From NCBI RefSeq assembly GCF_003259175.1, contig NZ_QGOK01000022.1:1-64000 (forward strand): a stretch of 64,000 bases of DNA. Direction: 5' to 3'. The notes beneath the pieces are model-generated. The model saw nothing but the letters and a program-made list of their open reading frames with translations, had not been told where the DNA came from and did no database searches. Numbering within the stretch: position 1 is the first letter of the stretch; each line of letters starts with the position of its first letter. The position numbers and the translations under genes were made by a program. Below are positions 40,774 through 49,689 of this stretch, in pieces. Source of the stretch: Marinomonas shanghaiensis (GTDB lineage: Bacteria > Pseudomonadota > Gammaproteobacteria > Pseudomonadales > Marinomonadaceae).

Positions 40774-41517
40774 ATGTCTGACAATGTGCTCTATACGGAC
40801 TTATCCGGCTACTACGACTTAATGTGTGCCGATATTAATTATCAAGCCCAAAGCAATAACGCCCATCGTCTGCAGCAAATATTCGGTAACGGAGGAAAAC
40901 GGCACTTAGATCTTGCATGCGGCACAGGGCCGCACATTCACTATCTTAGCCAAGAAAACTATCAATGCAGTGGCTTAGACATCAATCAGCCTATGCTAGA
41001 CCTTGCCAAGCAACGTTGTCCTCAGGCGCAATTTGAACTGGGCAATATGTGCGAATTTGAAGTGGCCGATCCCTATGACTTTATTACCTGCTTTTTATAT
41101 TCTATCCATTACAGCGGTGACATACCGCGTTTAACACGCTGTATCGACAGTGTACATAAAGCGCTGAATGTCGGAGGCGTGTTTTGCTTTAATGCCGTCG
41201 ATAAAGACCACATAAACAATGCTTTATCGGCAAAACACAGCGTTGTACAGCAAGGCTGTCGGTTTTCTTTTGGATCGTCTTGGTACTACCTTGGCGAGGG
41301 AGACACACAAACACTCAAGCTAAGCATTGAGAAAACCAGTGCCGAAACAACACAGGTATGGACAGATGAACATCCTATGGTCGCATTGAACTTTAACACC
41401 TTACAGGCATTGTTAATGCCCTACTTTGACATTCATGTTTTCGAGCATGAGCACGACAAAATTGTTCCATGGGACAAGGTGTCTGGTAACGCTATATTTT
41501 TGTGTGTAAAGAAATAA
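40774..41517 (+). CDS. Class I SAM-dependent methyltransferase
   Basis: This 247-aa protein has motif I HLDLACGTGPHIHYLS near residue 45, the acidic SAM ribose contact in GLDINQPMLDLAKQR, and motif III-like YDFITCFLYSIHY. The fold is that of small-molecule methyltransferases. The substrate is unknown. No neighbour suggests a pathway. A weak GAAG lies before the ATG. Confidence 0.82.
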   Translation: MSDNVLYTDLSGYYDLMCADINYQAQSNNAHRLQQIFGNGGKRHLDLACGTGPHIHYLSQENYQCSGLDINQPMLDLAKQRCPQAQFELGNMCEFEVADPYDFITCFLYSIHYSGDIPRLTRCIDSVHKALNVGGVFCFNAVDKDHINNALSAKHSVVQQGCRFSFGSSWYYLGEGDTQTLKLSIEKTSAETTQVWTDEHPMVALNFNTLQALLMPYFDIHVFEHEHDKIVPWDKVSGNAIFLCVKK

Positions 41518-41537
41518 CAACGTAACTCAGCAGCCAA

Positions 41538-41759
41538 TTAAGATTCGTTCATCGAACGGTATTTTAAAATCAGGGCAATGATCTCGTGGTCACTAACCGT
41601 TGAAGATAAAGATTCATTCATGGAGCGTCGTTGTGGTAAGCGTATATTAAATTTACTTTTTAATATATTCACAACTTGTGAGTCTGAATTAGGGTCAAAC
41701 ACTTGACTGGCAAAAATACAAATACGTTGTAGTACAAACTCTTTAGCGGTATTTATCAT
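41538..41759 (-). CDS. Small hypothetical protein
   Basis: A 73-aa protein without a signal peptide or membrane segment. The start has AGGA 5 nt upstream. The tail repeats RSMNES at about residues 45 and 68. I recognise no family. It is convergent with the methyltransferase gene. The ribosome site and ordinary composition make it moderately likely to be real. Confidence 0.45.
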   Translation of the reverse strand: MINTAKEFVLQRICIFASQVFDPNSDSQVVNILKSKFNIRLPQRRSMNESLSSTVSDHEIIALILKYRSMNES

Positions 41760-42086
41760 AAGGTTCCTATGATGTTAAAAAAACGTGACTTCCCCTTCGT
41801 TCTTGCTACTCAATTAAAGCGTAATTTCAGATAAAAGAAGAAAACAGATTTAAGGTGTTTCGTTTGGGATAAGTAATGAACAGAGCACTTGAGGAATATC
41901 AGAACTTGCATCGAACTTCAGGCTATTATCTGTCTAGAGAGACTAAAGAACTGATTCGTACCTTCCCTAAGCACGATCAATCATACTAATATGAGCCGAA
42001 TCCATGGCTTTGTCTACTATTCCTTTCTATTAAACACAAAAAGTCGGCAATAATGGCTCATTAGGTCATTCTATAGGGCTCCCCAC
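41760..42086. other. Intergenic region, 327 bp
   Basis: It holds one possible plus-strand small reading frame (41876-41989, listed separately). I see no strong terminator for the histidine kinase operon and no repeat here. Confidence 0.4.
41876..41989 (+). CDS. Possible 37-aa small protein
   Basis: ATG to TAA encodes 37 residues, beginning MNRALEEYQNLHRTSGYYLS and ending PKHDQSY. GGGATAAG lies upstream, a poor Shine-Dalgarno. The composition is protein-like (charged, aromatic, no low-complexity run). Nothing else supports it, so it may be chance. Confidence 0.25.
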   Translation: MNRALEEYQNLHRTSGYYLSRETKELIRTFPKHDQSY

Positions 42087-43472
42087 TTATAATGGTAAAA
42101 TCACCTCCACCAATAACCCACCTAACTCACTGCGAGCCGCGGTAATCGTGCCGTTATGCTGACGAATGGCATTTTCAGCAATTGCCAATCCTAACCCCGC
42201 CCCGCCACTGTGACGGTCACGCGCGGTCGAGACACGATAAAAAGGCCGAAAGATAGAATTCAGTTCTTCCTCTGGCACCCCATCGCCATCGTCTTCGACT
42301 CGAATAAGCAAACCGTTAACCTTATCAGTTAAGGTGACACGAACTTGCTGCTTACCATAATAAATCGCATTACGAACAATATTTTCCAATGCACTCATCA
42401 ACAACTGAGGGTGACACGTCAGCGACCGATCTGGAACCTCTGATGCTAACAGTGTTTTGCCCATTTGCTCTGCTTCAAATTGGCAATCGGCTAAAAGCGC
42501 ATCGCATAAGCTAGAAAGCGGTTGTACTTCTCTACTAAGATGGCTGTCTACTTGCATACTCGATAACTCAAGCAACTTAGCAATCATTTGCTCTAAACGT
42601 TGCGCTTCTATGTCAATACGCGTTAAATCTGGGCTTTCGCCCAGCTTTCTGTTGGCTAATGCTTGCGCCATTCGTAAACGCGTCAAGGGCGAGCGTAATT
42701 CATGAGAAATATCTGACAGCAAACGCTGTTGACGGGAAATCATCACATTAACCGCAGCCACCATCTGGTTAAAACTGGCCCCTGCTTGACGAAACTCCGA
42801 CGTCCCTTTTTCAAGTTCTGGATCAATTTCAAACACGCCCTGCGCGACTCGCTGAGCTGCTTTTTCTAAACGACGAGCAGGCTGGCTCAAGGCCCAAGCC
42901 AACCAAAGTAATAATGGCGTACTCACCAACATGACCGCGAGCAACAAACGCAGTGGATGATCAAACAGTTGCAATAAAAAGTGTGGTGGCTCACTCCAAC
43001 GAGTACCGATATAGAGATAATACTCCCCGTTAGCCAAACGAATGGGCAAGGGGCCCGAAATCATCGTTTTACCATACAGTTTCTGTTGCGGGTTTTGAGG
43101 ATTATCAATGGTGGTCACAAAATTTCGCAAGGCTTTAAAAATAAAATCTGGACGCCGGTCTGAGGTTTGAATATTGCCATCACGATCCGTAATAAAAAGC
43201 CGTAATCTATTATCATCCGGGCCAGGACCGCGATGCGCACGCCCCTCAAGATGCTCTAACACCCTCCCTAAATCCTGAGCAGAAGAAAACGCTTGCTGCA
43301 CACTGTCTCTTATTTCCAACATGCGCTCATAATGAGGGGGGGCAATATCTCTACTTTTACGAGGATCAAAATGTGGTAGCGCCAGCACCGCCAAAATCAC
43401 CAAAAAGATAGTAAACCAAAAAATAGCGAAAATACGCCCATACAAACTGGTGATCTTTGGCAAACGCATCAA
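42087..43472 (-). CDS. cpxA: Sensor histidine kinase, CpxA-like
   Basis: This 461-aa inner-membrane kinase has two membrane helices (about 12-32 and 170-195) around a periplasmic sensor of about 135 residues. A HAMP domain follows (LSQPARRLEKAAQRVAQG), then the phospho-His box LLSDISHELRSPLTRLR, the N-box LENIVRNAIYYG, and the ATP-lid glycines VEDDGDGVPE and GGAGLGLAIA. The His box and HAMP are close to E. coli CpxA. It overlaps cpxR by 4 bp, and a CpxP-like gene is divergent with CpxR boxes between. It should sense envelope stress. Confidence 0.88.
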   Translation of the reverse strand: MMRLPKITSLYGRIFAIFWFTIFLVILAVLALPHFDPRKSRDIAPPHYERMLEIRDSVQQAFSSAQDLGRVLEHLEGRAHRGPGPDDNRLRLFITDRDGNIQTSDRRPDFIFKALRNFVTTIDNPQNPQQKLYGKTMISGPLPIRLANGEYYLYIGTRWSEPPHFLLQLFDHPLRLLLAVMLVSTPLLLWLAWALSQPARRLEKAAQRVAQGVFEIDPELEKGTSEFRQAGASFNQMVAAVNVMISRQQRLLSDISHELRSPLTRLRMAQALANRKLGESPDLTRIDIEAQRLEQMIAKLLELSSMQVDSHLSREVQPLSSLCDALLADCQFEAEQMGKTLLASEVPDRSLTCHPQLLMSALENIVRNAIYYGKQQVRVTLTDKVNGLLIRVEDDGDGVPEEELNSIFRPFYRVSTARDRHSGGAGLGLAIAENAIRQHNGTITAARSELGGLLVEVILPL

Positions 43473-44155
43473 TCCCCCTCCACCAATAAATAACCACGCC
43501 CGCGAAGGGTTTTAATTCTCGTTTTGCCATTAGGCCAATCAGGTAGCTTTTTACGCAAATTCGATACATGCATGTCAATGGCTCGATCAAACGCCGCCAA
43601 ACGCTTACCAAGCACATCTAGGCTTAGCATTTCTTTGGTTAATACTTGACCAGGATGAAGCACAAAATAATGCAGCAAAGCAAACTCAGTGCTGGTTAAC
43701 TCCAACAAACCACCATTACAATAAGCCTCTAATTTACCGGGATAGAGCTTGATATCACGGTACACAACCGCGTCATTCTGTAACGACTCTTTATTATTTT
43801 GAGTGCGACGCAAAATCGCACGTATTCTGGCTAATAGCTCACGCTCACTAAACGGCTTTGGTAAATAATCATCTGCACCCAGTTCCAGACCCACCACACG
43901 ATCAATCTCATCGCCTTTTGCGGTCAACATTAAAACCGGCACATCCCATTTTTCTCGCAACTGCTTCAAGGTTTCAAAGCCATTTAATTTCGGCATCATG
44001 ACATCAAGCAAAACCAAATCAACGCGACTGTCCATCGCCTCTAAGCCCGCCATACCATCGTAAGCTGTGCAAACGGTGCAATTTTCAAACGACAAGACCT
44101 CTTTGAGTAAATCGCTTAATTCAACATCGTCATCAATTATCAAAATATGTGGCAT
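43469..44155 (-). CDS. cpxR: Response regulator, CpxR-like (OmpR family)
   Basis: A 228-aa regulator. The receiver domain has the acidic pair in LIIDDDVELSDLL, the phospho-acceptor Asp in VDLVLLDVMMPKLNG (about residue 51), the Thr in MLTAKGDEIDRV and the Lys in DDYLPKPFSERELLARI. A winged-helix DNA-binding domain (about 130-226) ends in TLRGRGYLLV. The regulator gene precedes the kinase gene, as in E. coli cpxRA. The GTAAA-N5-GTAAA box upstream supports the CpxR name. Confidence 0.9.
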   Translation of the reverse strand: MPHILIIDDDVELSDLLKEVLSFENCTVCTAYDGMAGLEAMDSRVDLVLLDVMMPKLNGFETLKQLREKWDVPVLMLTAKGDEIDRVVGLELGADDYLPKPFSERELLARIRAILRRTQNNKESLQNDAVVYRDIKLYPGKLEAYCNGGLLELTSTEFALLHYFVLHPGQVLTKEMLSLDVLGKRLAAFDRAIDMHVSNLRKKLPDWPNGKTRIKTLRGRGYLLVEGD

Positions 44156-44285
44156 TCATTTTTCCTATCTAAAACGGTTCCTGCACATCAGTAAAACATA
44201 AGAGGTCACGTCAAACATGAAGAGCCCGTCACCTCCTCAACTCTCTAAGGCTATTTTACGTCGAAAAAAGCAAACTGATGCCGCC

Positions 44286-44321
44286 TTTACCCTACTTTAC
44301 TTTCCTAATACGTCACTTTAC
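44286..44321 (-). promoter_or_regulatory. CpxR binding box
   Basis: On the minus strand GTAAA-GTAGG-GTAAA (complement of 44286-44300) is a perfect match to the CpxR consensus GTAAA-N5-GTAAA. A third GTAAA lies at 44317-44321. The sites lie in the 252-bp region between the divergent cpxR and cpxP-like genes, so phospho-CpxR probably controls both. Confidence 0.82.
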
Positions 44322-44407
44322 CTAGCAATCTGTATTCTACCTCCATGCGCAAAAAGCGCAGTGTTAATAAAACATCAAAGTATCTCATCCGATAAAAGGA
44401 AGAAAAT

Positions 44408-44914
44408 ATGAAAACGGCAAAAAAACTGATTTTAGCTTCTATTGTTCTACCATTGATATTAAGCACTACTAGCGTATTTGCCCACGGTGGCAACGAACCT
44501 CATGGTCCTCGTGGCGAATGCCGTCCAGGCTTAGACCGCGACATGATGAAAGAATTGGATTTAACCGCCAGTCAAAAAGAACAATTCAAAGAACTTCGTC
44601 AAGCCAACAAAGAAGCAATGAAAGAAAAATTTAAAGACAAACCACAGGCTGACGACGCAATGCGCGATGCGCATTTTAACAAACTAAACGACCTACTTTT
44701 GGCTGACAAATTTGACCCTGCTAAAGCCACAGCATTAGCCCAAGAAATGGCCAACAAACAAGTAGAGCGCCAAGTAGACATGTTAAGCAAACAACACAAA
44801 ATGCTAAGCATCCTAACACCGGAACAAAAGGCAAAATTTATCGAACTGCAAAAAGAACGCATGGAAGACTGTGCCGACGACATGCCTCGCCATCACGGTA
44901 AAGACCGAAACTAA
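44408..44914 (+). CDS. cpxP: CpxP/Spy-like periplasmic protein (LTxxQ)
   Basis: This 168-aa protein has a signal peptide (LILASIVLPLILSTTSVFAH). The two family repeats are LTASQKEQFKEL (about residue 55) and LTPEQKAKFIEL (about 137). The mature protein is helical, with a His-rich tail (RHHGKDRN). CpxP binds the CpxA sensor and damps it; Spy is a chaperone. The divergent cpxRA with CpxR boxes favours CpxP. GGAAG precedes the ATG. Confidence 0.83.
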   Translation: MKTAKKLILASIVLPLILSTTSVFAHGGNEPHGPRGECRPGLDRDMMKELDLTASQKEQFKELRQANKEAMKEKFKDKPQADDAMRDAHFNKLNDLLLADKFDPAKATALAQEMANKQVERQVDMLSKQHKMLSILTPEQKAKFIELQKERMEDCADDMPRHHGKDRN

Positions 44915-44927
44915 TTCAGCACAGATT

Positions 44928-44956
44928 AAAAAAGCGGCTAATAAAGTCGCTTTTTT
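44928..44956 (+). terminator. Terminator of the cpxP-like gene
   Basis: AAAAAGCGGCT pairs with AGTCGCTTTTT (one G-U) around a short AATAA loop, followed by a run of T. Confidence 0.82.
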
Positions 44957-45002
44957 TTGCACACAACATAAGAGCTGTCCGTTAAGCTGACATCTAACGC
45001 AC

Positions 45003-45281
45003 TTAACGGCGTTTCCACATCCGTGCCACGGCTCTATCGCTGCCTAACCACCCCACCACTTCACACACCAAACCCGTCAGAAAAAACAGCATAATAGGTA
45101 TAAAACCCGCTACCTCTCCTGTTTTAATGGTCATTATCAAAGAAACACTCGCGATCACCAAACAAAGCCCTCCCAAGACAATCAAAATCGTTCGATGGGA
45201 CGGTTTGTAATCATATTCCCCCTCCCCAGATTCAAACATTCCTAATATTGGAGAACAGAGTTTTGTTAGCATTTCTTTCAT
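45003..45281 (-). CDS. Small membrane protein, unknown
   Basis: This 92-aa protein runs from the ATG. The frame also has a TTG one codon earlier. Two hydrophobic segments (about residues 30-50 and 58-80) lie between a charged N-terminus and a basic tail (RMWKRR). I recognise no family. AAGGCG lies upstream. The gene stands alone between the cpxP terminator and an outer-membrane protein gene. Confidence 0.6.
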   Translation of the reverse strand: MKEMLTKLCSPILGMFESGEGEYDYKPSHRTILIVLGGLCLVIASVSLIMTIKTGEVAGFIPIMLFFLTGLVCEVVGWLGSDRAVARMWKRR

Positions 45282-45493
45282 CAATAATCGCCTTAGTCAG
45301 GTAAATTCACAGTATTTTTTAAAGAAGAATCGCTTTTATATCATTAAGTTAAACAAAAATACCTTGTTTATCAAAAAACAACACTTCGTATTGGTTAAAT
45401 ATTACTCAAAACGTGCCGATCACATATAAGCAAGTTAATGCATCAATCCGTTCCTGTAACGGCTTTTCTCTTATTGGATAAATGGAGAAGAAC

Positions 45494-46039
45494 ATGAAAA
45501 CGATACGAATTTCCAGCTTAGCCGCCACGGCATTTGCCCTTTCTATGACGGCTCAGGCAGAGTCGTTTACCTACTTAGACTATGGTTTTGGTAGCATAGA
45601 TCCCGACTATTCCGTCTCAGACGACGATTACGCCTCTCTTTCTGGGGCATTCGAAACCTCAAGTGGTCCCTTCATTGCCTTTGAATCAACAGAGTACGGC
45701 AGCACAGATGTGATGGCCATTGGCGCTGGCGCCTACGCACCAATAGGAAGCCAATCAAACATATTCGGCATTCTACAGTATGTGGAAGTCGACCTTGGCA
45801 GAACGGATGAAACAGGTTACAGAGTATCACTGGGCGTGAGAAGCACCCTAAGTGACCGTATAGAACTAGAAGGTAAAATTAAGCACGATGATGTTTTTTC
45901 TGAAACCGACACCAGCTTTGCGGCGGCACTCAGATTCTACATAAGCAAGAACTTCTCTATTGCAGCCAACTACGATGTAGCACAAATCAACGACAATGAT
46001 CAAAACGCCCTATTTGCCTCACTAAGACTGAGTTTTTAA
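45494..46039 (+). CDS. Small outer-membrane beta-barrel protein
   Basis: This 181-aa protein starts at the ATG preceded by GGAGAAG. An ATG 12 bp upstream overlaps that SD. The signal peptide ends in ALSMTAQAES. The mature part has alternating strands with aromatic residues and a C-terminal LRLSF, the usual outer-membrane assembly signal with final Phe. It resembles small barrels in other marine gammaproteobacteria. The function is unknown. Confidence 0.75.
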   Translation: MKTIRISSLAATAFALSMTAQAESFTYLDYGFGSIDPDYSVSDDDYASLSGAFETSSGPFIAFESTEYGSTDVMAIGAGAYAPIGSQSNIFGILQYVEVDLGRTDETGYRVSLGVRSTLSDRIELEGKIKHDDVFSETDTSFAAALRFYISKNFSIAANYDVAQINDNDQNALFASLRLSF

Positions 46040-46070
46040 TCTTAAAAATGGGAAGTTTAAAAAACACATA

Positions 46071-46102
46071 AAAAACGGATTAACACAAGTTAATCCGTTT
46101 TT
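46071..46102. terminator. Bidirectional terminator between the barrel gene and ilvE
   Basis: AAAAACGGATTAAC (46071-46084), loop ACAA, GTTAATCCGTTTTT (46089-46102) form a perfect stem with A and T tracts on both sides. It serves convergent genes. Confidence 0.9.
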
Positions 46103-46128
46103 AGGACTATCAGAGCCGCTCTAATAGC

Positions 46129-47127
46129 TTAGCAAACCTTAGTTAGCCAATTATGTTTGTCTTCTGATTTGCCCCACTGAATGTCATTCAAGGCTTGACG
46201 CAATTTCTGAGCAATCGGACCAGGCTCGCCTGTACCTACTTTGTACTCTTTATCGTTATGAATAAAAGTACCAACAGACGTCAATACCGCAGCCGTACCA
46301 GACAATACCGCTTCCGCCTCAGGTTTAGCCGCACGCTCTAGCAACTCAGCAACCGTCAAATCACGCTCAGACACCGTCATACCCATGTCTTTTGCGATGG
46401 TCAAAATAGAAGAACGCGTCACACCATGCAGGAAGCTAGAATCCAAGCCTTTGGTAATGATTTCATTGCCATCAATCAACAAGAAGTTAGCCGCGCCGGT
46501 TTCTTGTACATCGCCATTTGGACAGAACAAAATCTGGTCTGCTTGCACTTCTACTTTGGCTCTAGAAATGGGTCCCAAAGCACTGGCGTAATTGCCACCG
46601 CTTTTGATCATGCCCATGTGAGGCGCACAACGCATACCCGTTTCATCCAGCAAAATACGCAATGCCTTAGCGCCACCCGTGAAATAATCACCCACAGGAG
46701 ACAACAAAACATACAACATAGACGTAAGCGTCGGCGCGGCCGCTTTACCCACTGCCGCTTCGGTACCAATATGAGTTGGGCGAATGTACATAGATCCTGG
46801 TGGCTCTGGCACATCTGTCGCAAATTCAGCAACCGCATCAAGAATCATTTTAGAAACTTGTGCTTCATCAATAATAGGCAAAGACAATAGACGACTGCTT
46901 TGTGCTAAACGTTTAATGTTCTGGTCCATACGAAACACATGTACGCTGCCATCAGCATGACGAAACGCCTTCAAACCTTCAAAACATGTACTTGAGTAAT
47001 GCAAAACGTGTGCACCAGGATGCAATTGAATGCTATCCGACGCGACAATACTTGCTTCACTCCATTGATTATTTTCGAATGTTGCCAATGCCATTTTAGG
47101 CATAAACACGCTACCAAAAGCCGCCAT
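46129..47127 (-). CDS. ilvE: Branched-chain amino-acid aminotransferase
   Basis: A 332-aa PLP enzyme of fold type IV. The PLP Lys is in MGMIKSGGNYASALG (about residue 175), the family motif is in VQETGAANFLLID (about 208), and SSFLHGVTRSSILTIA matches the class-IV aminotransferase signature. HYSSTCFEGLKAF near residue 42 fits the eukaryote-like BCAT group found in many proteobacteria. It makes or degrades Leu, Ile and Val. AGGA lies 7 nt before the ATG. It is monocistronic. Confidence 0.93.
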   Translation of the reverse strand: MAAFGSVFMPKMALATFENNQWSEASIVASDSIQLHPGAHVLHYSSTCFEGLKAFRHADGSVHVFRMDQNIKRLAQSSRLLSLPIIDEAQVSKMILDAVAEFATDVPEPPGSMYIRPTHIGTEAAVGKAAAPTLTSMLYVLLSPVGDYFTGGAKALRILLDETGMRCAPHMGMIKSGGNYASALGPISRAKVEVQADQILFCPNGDVQETGAANFLLIDGNEIITKGLDSSFLHGVTRSSILTIAKDMGMTVSERDLTVAELLERAAKPEAEAVLSGTAAVLTSVGTFIHNDKEYKVGTGEPGPIAQKLRQALNDIQWGKSEDKHNWLTKVC

Positions 47128-47396
47128 TATTGTTTCCTATATAATTAAATGATTACCGCAACATCAGCCATAAGACCGATATTATAAGGACTCTAGAATT
47201 TGCTTATCGCCTAATTACCCGATAATAAAACGGAAACCCGCTTGAAGAAAGCAAATCGTAAACCACGGATCGAACAGACTGTGTATTTCCGGTATATTTG
47301 CCAATTTGCACCAGAAAATCGACTGACAGAAGAGTGACGAGACACTCAAAGATATTACCTTCTCGCCAACACGGGCTCAATAACCCAACGTAAAAA

Positions 47397-48278
47397 TCAC
47401 AAAGAAGGTGCCAAAATCACGTCATCACCCCCACTGTTTTTTGCTTTGTACATAGCATGGTCAGCAGCCTGCACTAATGCCAACGAATCCTTACCACAAT
47501 CTGGATAACGCGCCACACCGATACTGGAAAAAATCTGCAATGACAAACCATCCACCACAAAAGCCTGAGCCAACTTAGCGCGAATTTTGTCTGCCACCGC
47601 CAACACCGACTCGGTCGATTTCGTCTTGTTTAAAATGATCAAAAACTCATCACCACCCAAACGCCCAACCGTATCTGATTTGCGCACACAATCGACCAGC
47701 CGCTGAGCGATCTTTTGCAATAAAATGTCACCCACGGCATGGCCATAATTGTCATTAATCTCTTTAAAGCCATCAATGTCCACAAACAACACTGATAACC
47801 CCTCTTTTTCTCTGTCAGCCAACGCCAGTGAAGCCTGTAAACGATCTAACAGCAAGGTTCGATTAGGCAAATCCGTCAGATCATCATGGCCTGCTGCATA
47901 AAGGAGCTTCGCTTCCATTTCCTTACGCTCAGTAATGTCATGGGCCACAGCGATCCTTACCTGATGCTCTTCAGACCAGCGAGCCGACCACAAAACATAC
48001 ACCACTTTACCGTCTTTTCGTACCCAGCGATTTTCAAAACGTGGCGACGGCACACCAGCCAAAAGATGATCAACCGTATTGAGTGTTTTCCCCCTGTCTT
48101 CTTGATAGACAAAATCCACCATTGGCTTGCCTATGACTTCCTGTGGTGCATAGCCAAACATATCCTCAAACGCCGCACTGACAAATACAAAATGGCCAGA
48201 ACGATCAACAACGCAAACAGCGTCTAACATCAGCTCCATCAAGTCAGCAAGACTAATTGCGAGTTCATTGTTATTCAT
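47397..48278 (-). CDS. PAS-GGDEF diguanylate cyclase
   Basis: A 293-aa cytoplasmic protein. The PAS domain (about 10-125, VFVSAAFEDMFGYAPQEVIG) is followed by a GGDEF domain with the intact active site GRLGGDEFLII (about 206). An inhibitory RxxD site (RKSD) sits exactly five residues before GGDEF. It should make cyclic-di-GMP with product feedback. There is no EAL domain and no membrane segment. The PAS input ligand is unknown. Confidence 0.93.
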   Translation of the reverse strand: MNNNELAISLADLMELMLDAVCVVDRSGHFVFVSAAFEDMFGYAPQEVIGKPMVDFVYQEDRGKTLNTVDHLLAGVPSPRFENRWVRKDGKVVYVLWSARWSEEHQVRIAVAHDITERKEMEAKLLYAAGHDDLTDLPNRTLLLDRLQASLALADREKEGLSVLFVDIDGFKEINDNYGHAVGDILLQKIAQRLVDCVRKSDTVGRLGGDEFLIILNKTKSTESVLAVADKIRAKLAQAFVVDGLSLQIFSSIGVARYPDCGKDSLALVQAADHAMYKAKNSGGDDVILAPSL

Positions 48279-48438
48279 AAACGGATACGCCCAAACATGT
48301 AAAAAGACAGCAGTAAAAGAGTCGGTACTTAAAGACCCGCCTTGACATAGCGTAGCCTACCTAATTGGTTATTATCTATGGAGTTCGGACAAAAAAACCA
48401 TCTCGTTACATAATGTAACGAGATTAACCCAAATAAGA

Positions 48439-48777
48439 TCAAGAGAAAAAACCACAATGGATAAAAACCCACAATACAGCAAGATTCACCACCACACTTA
48501 ACCAAAACACCACAAGAAAGCGACACTTTTTCGTTTTATGACGAAATACTTTCTGCCCCAAAAGCGCCCCCGGCCAGCCACCGACCAAGGATAAAACATG
48601 CAAAGTCGATTCCCGAATTCGCCACTTCCCTCGCTTTGCCGCGGATTTATCAACGCCATAACAGCAAAAAGTCACCAAACTTAGCAAGCCATAGCAGCTC
48701 AACAACACAAGGTATTCCAATGACATAAACACCATACAACAACTTAAAAGAGGCATTTTAGCACGCTTCTCAAGCAC
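48439..48777 (-). CDS. DUF1294 membrane protein
   Basis: This 112-aa protein has about three hydrophobic segments. The DUF1294 core is visible: YGVDKSAAKRGKWRIRES then LHVLSLVGGWPGALLGQ and FRHKTKKCRF. The family is often fused to cold-shock domains, and its function is unknown. The start is uncertain: a GTG, and ATGs at residues 8 and 18, are all possible. It is monocistronic. Confidence 0.75.
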   Translation of the reverse strand: MLEKRAKMPLLSCCMVFMSLEYLVLLSCYGLLSLVTFCCYGVDKSAAKRGKWRIRESTLHVLSLVGGWPGALLGQKVFRHKTKKCRFLVVFWLSVVVNLAVLWVFIHCGFFS

Positions 48778-48901
48778 ACACTTCTTACCTCGCTAACAGC
48801 ACTGCTCTTATATAGACGCAGCACAATCGATGAAAAATGAACTCTGCCGAGCTTCTTGGGTCTGAATAAAGAATAGATATATCAACAAGAGGTTTTCGAT
48901 T

Positions 48902-49633
48902 GTGAATATTAACTCATTGTTAAACAGCATCATGGGCAACGCAGGCTCAGGCATTGACAAGGCCGTCACTAAAGCAAAATCAGGCTCTATGCCAGGTGGC
49001 TTGATGGGCGGTGCCGCGGCAGGCGGATTGGCAGCGATGCTACTGACCAACAAAAAAGCCCGAAAAATGGGTGGCAAAGCGATTAAATATGGTGGCATGG
49101 CGGCCATCGGCGGAATGGCCTACAAAGCGTGGCGTGATCACAAAGCAAGCCAAGACCCAGCACACACGTCACAGGCAGCTCAGCATCATAACGTGCACTC
49201 AAATGCCAATGTCTTACCCACCGTGCCTGCTGGTAGCATCTTCGACCTCGCAGAAGAAGACACGAACAAACCCACCAAAAGTATACATCTGATCCTTATA
49301 CGCGCCATGATCAGCGCCGCCAAAGCAGATGGTCATATTGACGCAACCGAACGCGCACGCATCGAACAACAAATCAGCAACCTCGGCATTACAAAAGAAG
49401 AGCAAACATTTTTAATCGAACAACTGCGTGCCACCAGCGATCCGATTACCATTGCTCGCCTGTCTGAAAGCGAAGAACAAGCTACAGAGATTTACCTTAT
49501 CTCCATGCTCGCCATCGACATCGACACAGAGGAAGAGCGTCGCTACCTAGATCGACTCGGAGACGCCCTACGCTTACCCACCGACCTGCGTCAAAACATT
49601 GAATACGAAGTAAATTACATGCAAACACCTTAA
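48902..49633 (+). CDS. DUF533 protein (YebE-like, TerB fold)
   Basis: This 243-aa protein starts at GTG with GAGG 9 nt upstream. The N-terminus has a glycine-rich hydrophobic segment (GGLMGGAAAGGLAAMLL) and a second one near residue 65. The C-terminal half is a TerB-like helical domain with LIRAMISAAKADGHIDATER and MLAIDIDTEEERRYLDRLG. The pattern matches DUF533, which includes E. coli YebE. YebE is a known member of the Cpx regulon, but no CpxR box was recognised here. The function is unknown. Confidence 0.83.
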   Translation: MNINSLLNSIMGNAGSGIDKAVTKAKSGSMPGGLMGGAAAGGLAAMLLTNKKARKMGGKAIKYGGMAAIGGMAYKAWRDHKASQDPAHTSQAAQHHNVHSNANVLPTVPAGSIFDLAEEDTNKPTKSIHLILIRAMISAAKADGHIDATERARIEQQISNLGITKEEQTFLIEQLRATSDPITIARLSESEEQATEIYLISMLAIDIDTEEERRYLDRLGDALRLPTDLRQNIEYEVNYMQTP

Positions 49634-49689
49634 CCTGAGTCAGCATGGGCAACGGCTTACACAAAAGCGTTCTGTAAAAACTCAGAGCG

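Noticed and set aside
44217-44411. 64-aa frame between cpxR and cpxP
   Set aside because: It covers the CpxR boxes and promoter region and has no SD or family likeness.
48329-48526. 65-aa hydrophobic frame overlapping the DUF1294 gene
   Set aside because: It overlaps the DUF1294 gene out of frame on the same strand and has no conserved features.
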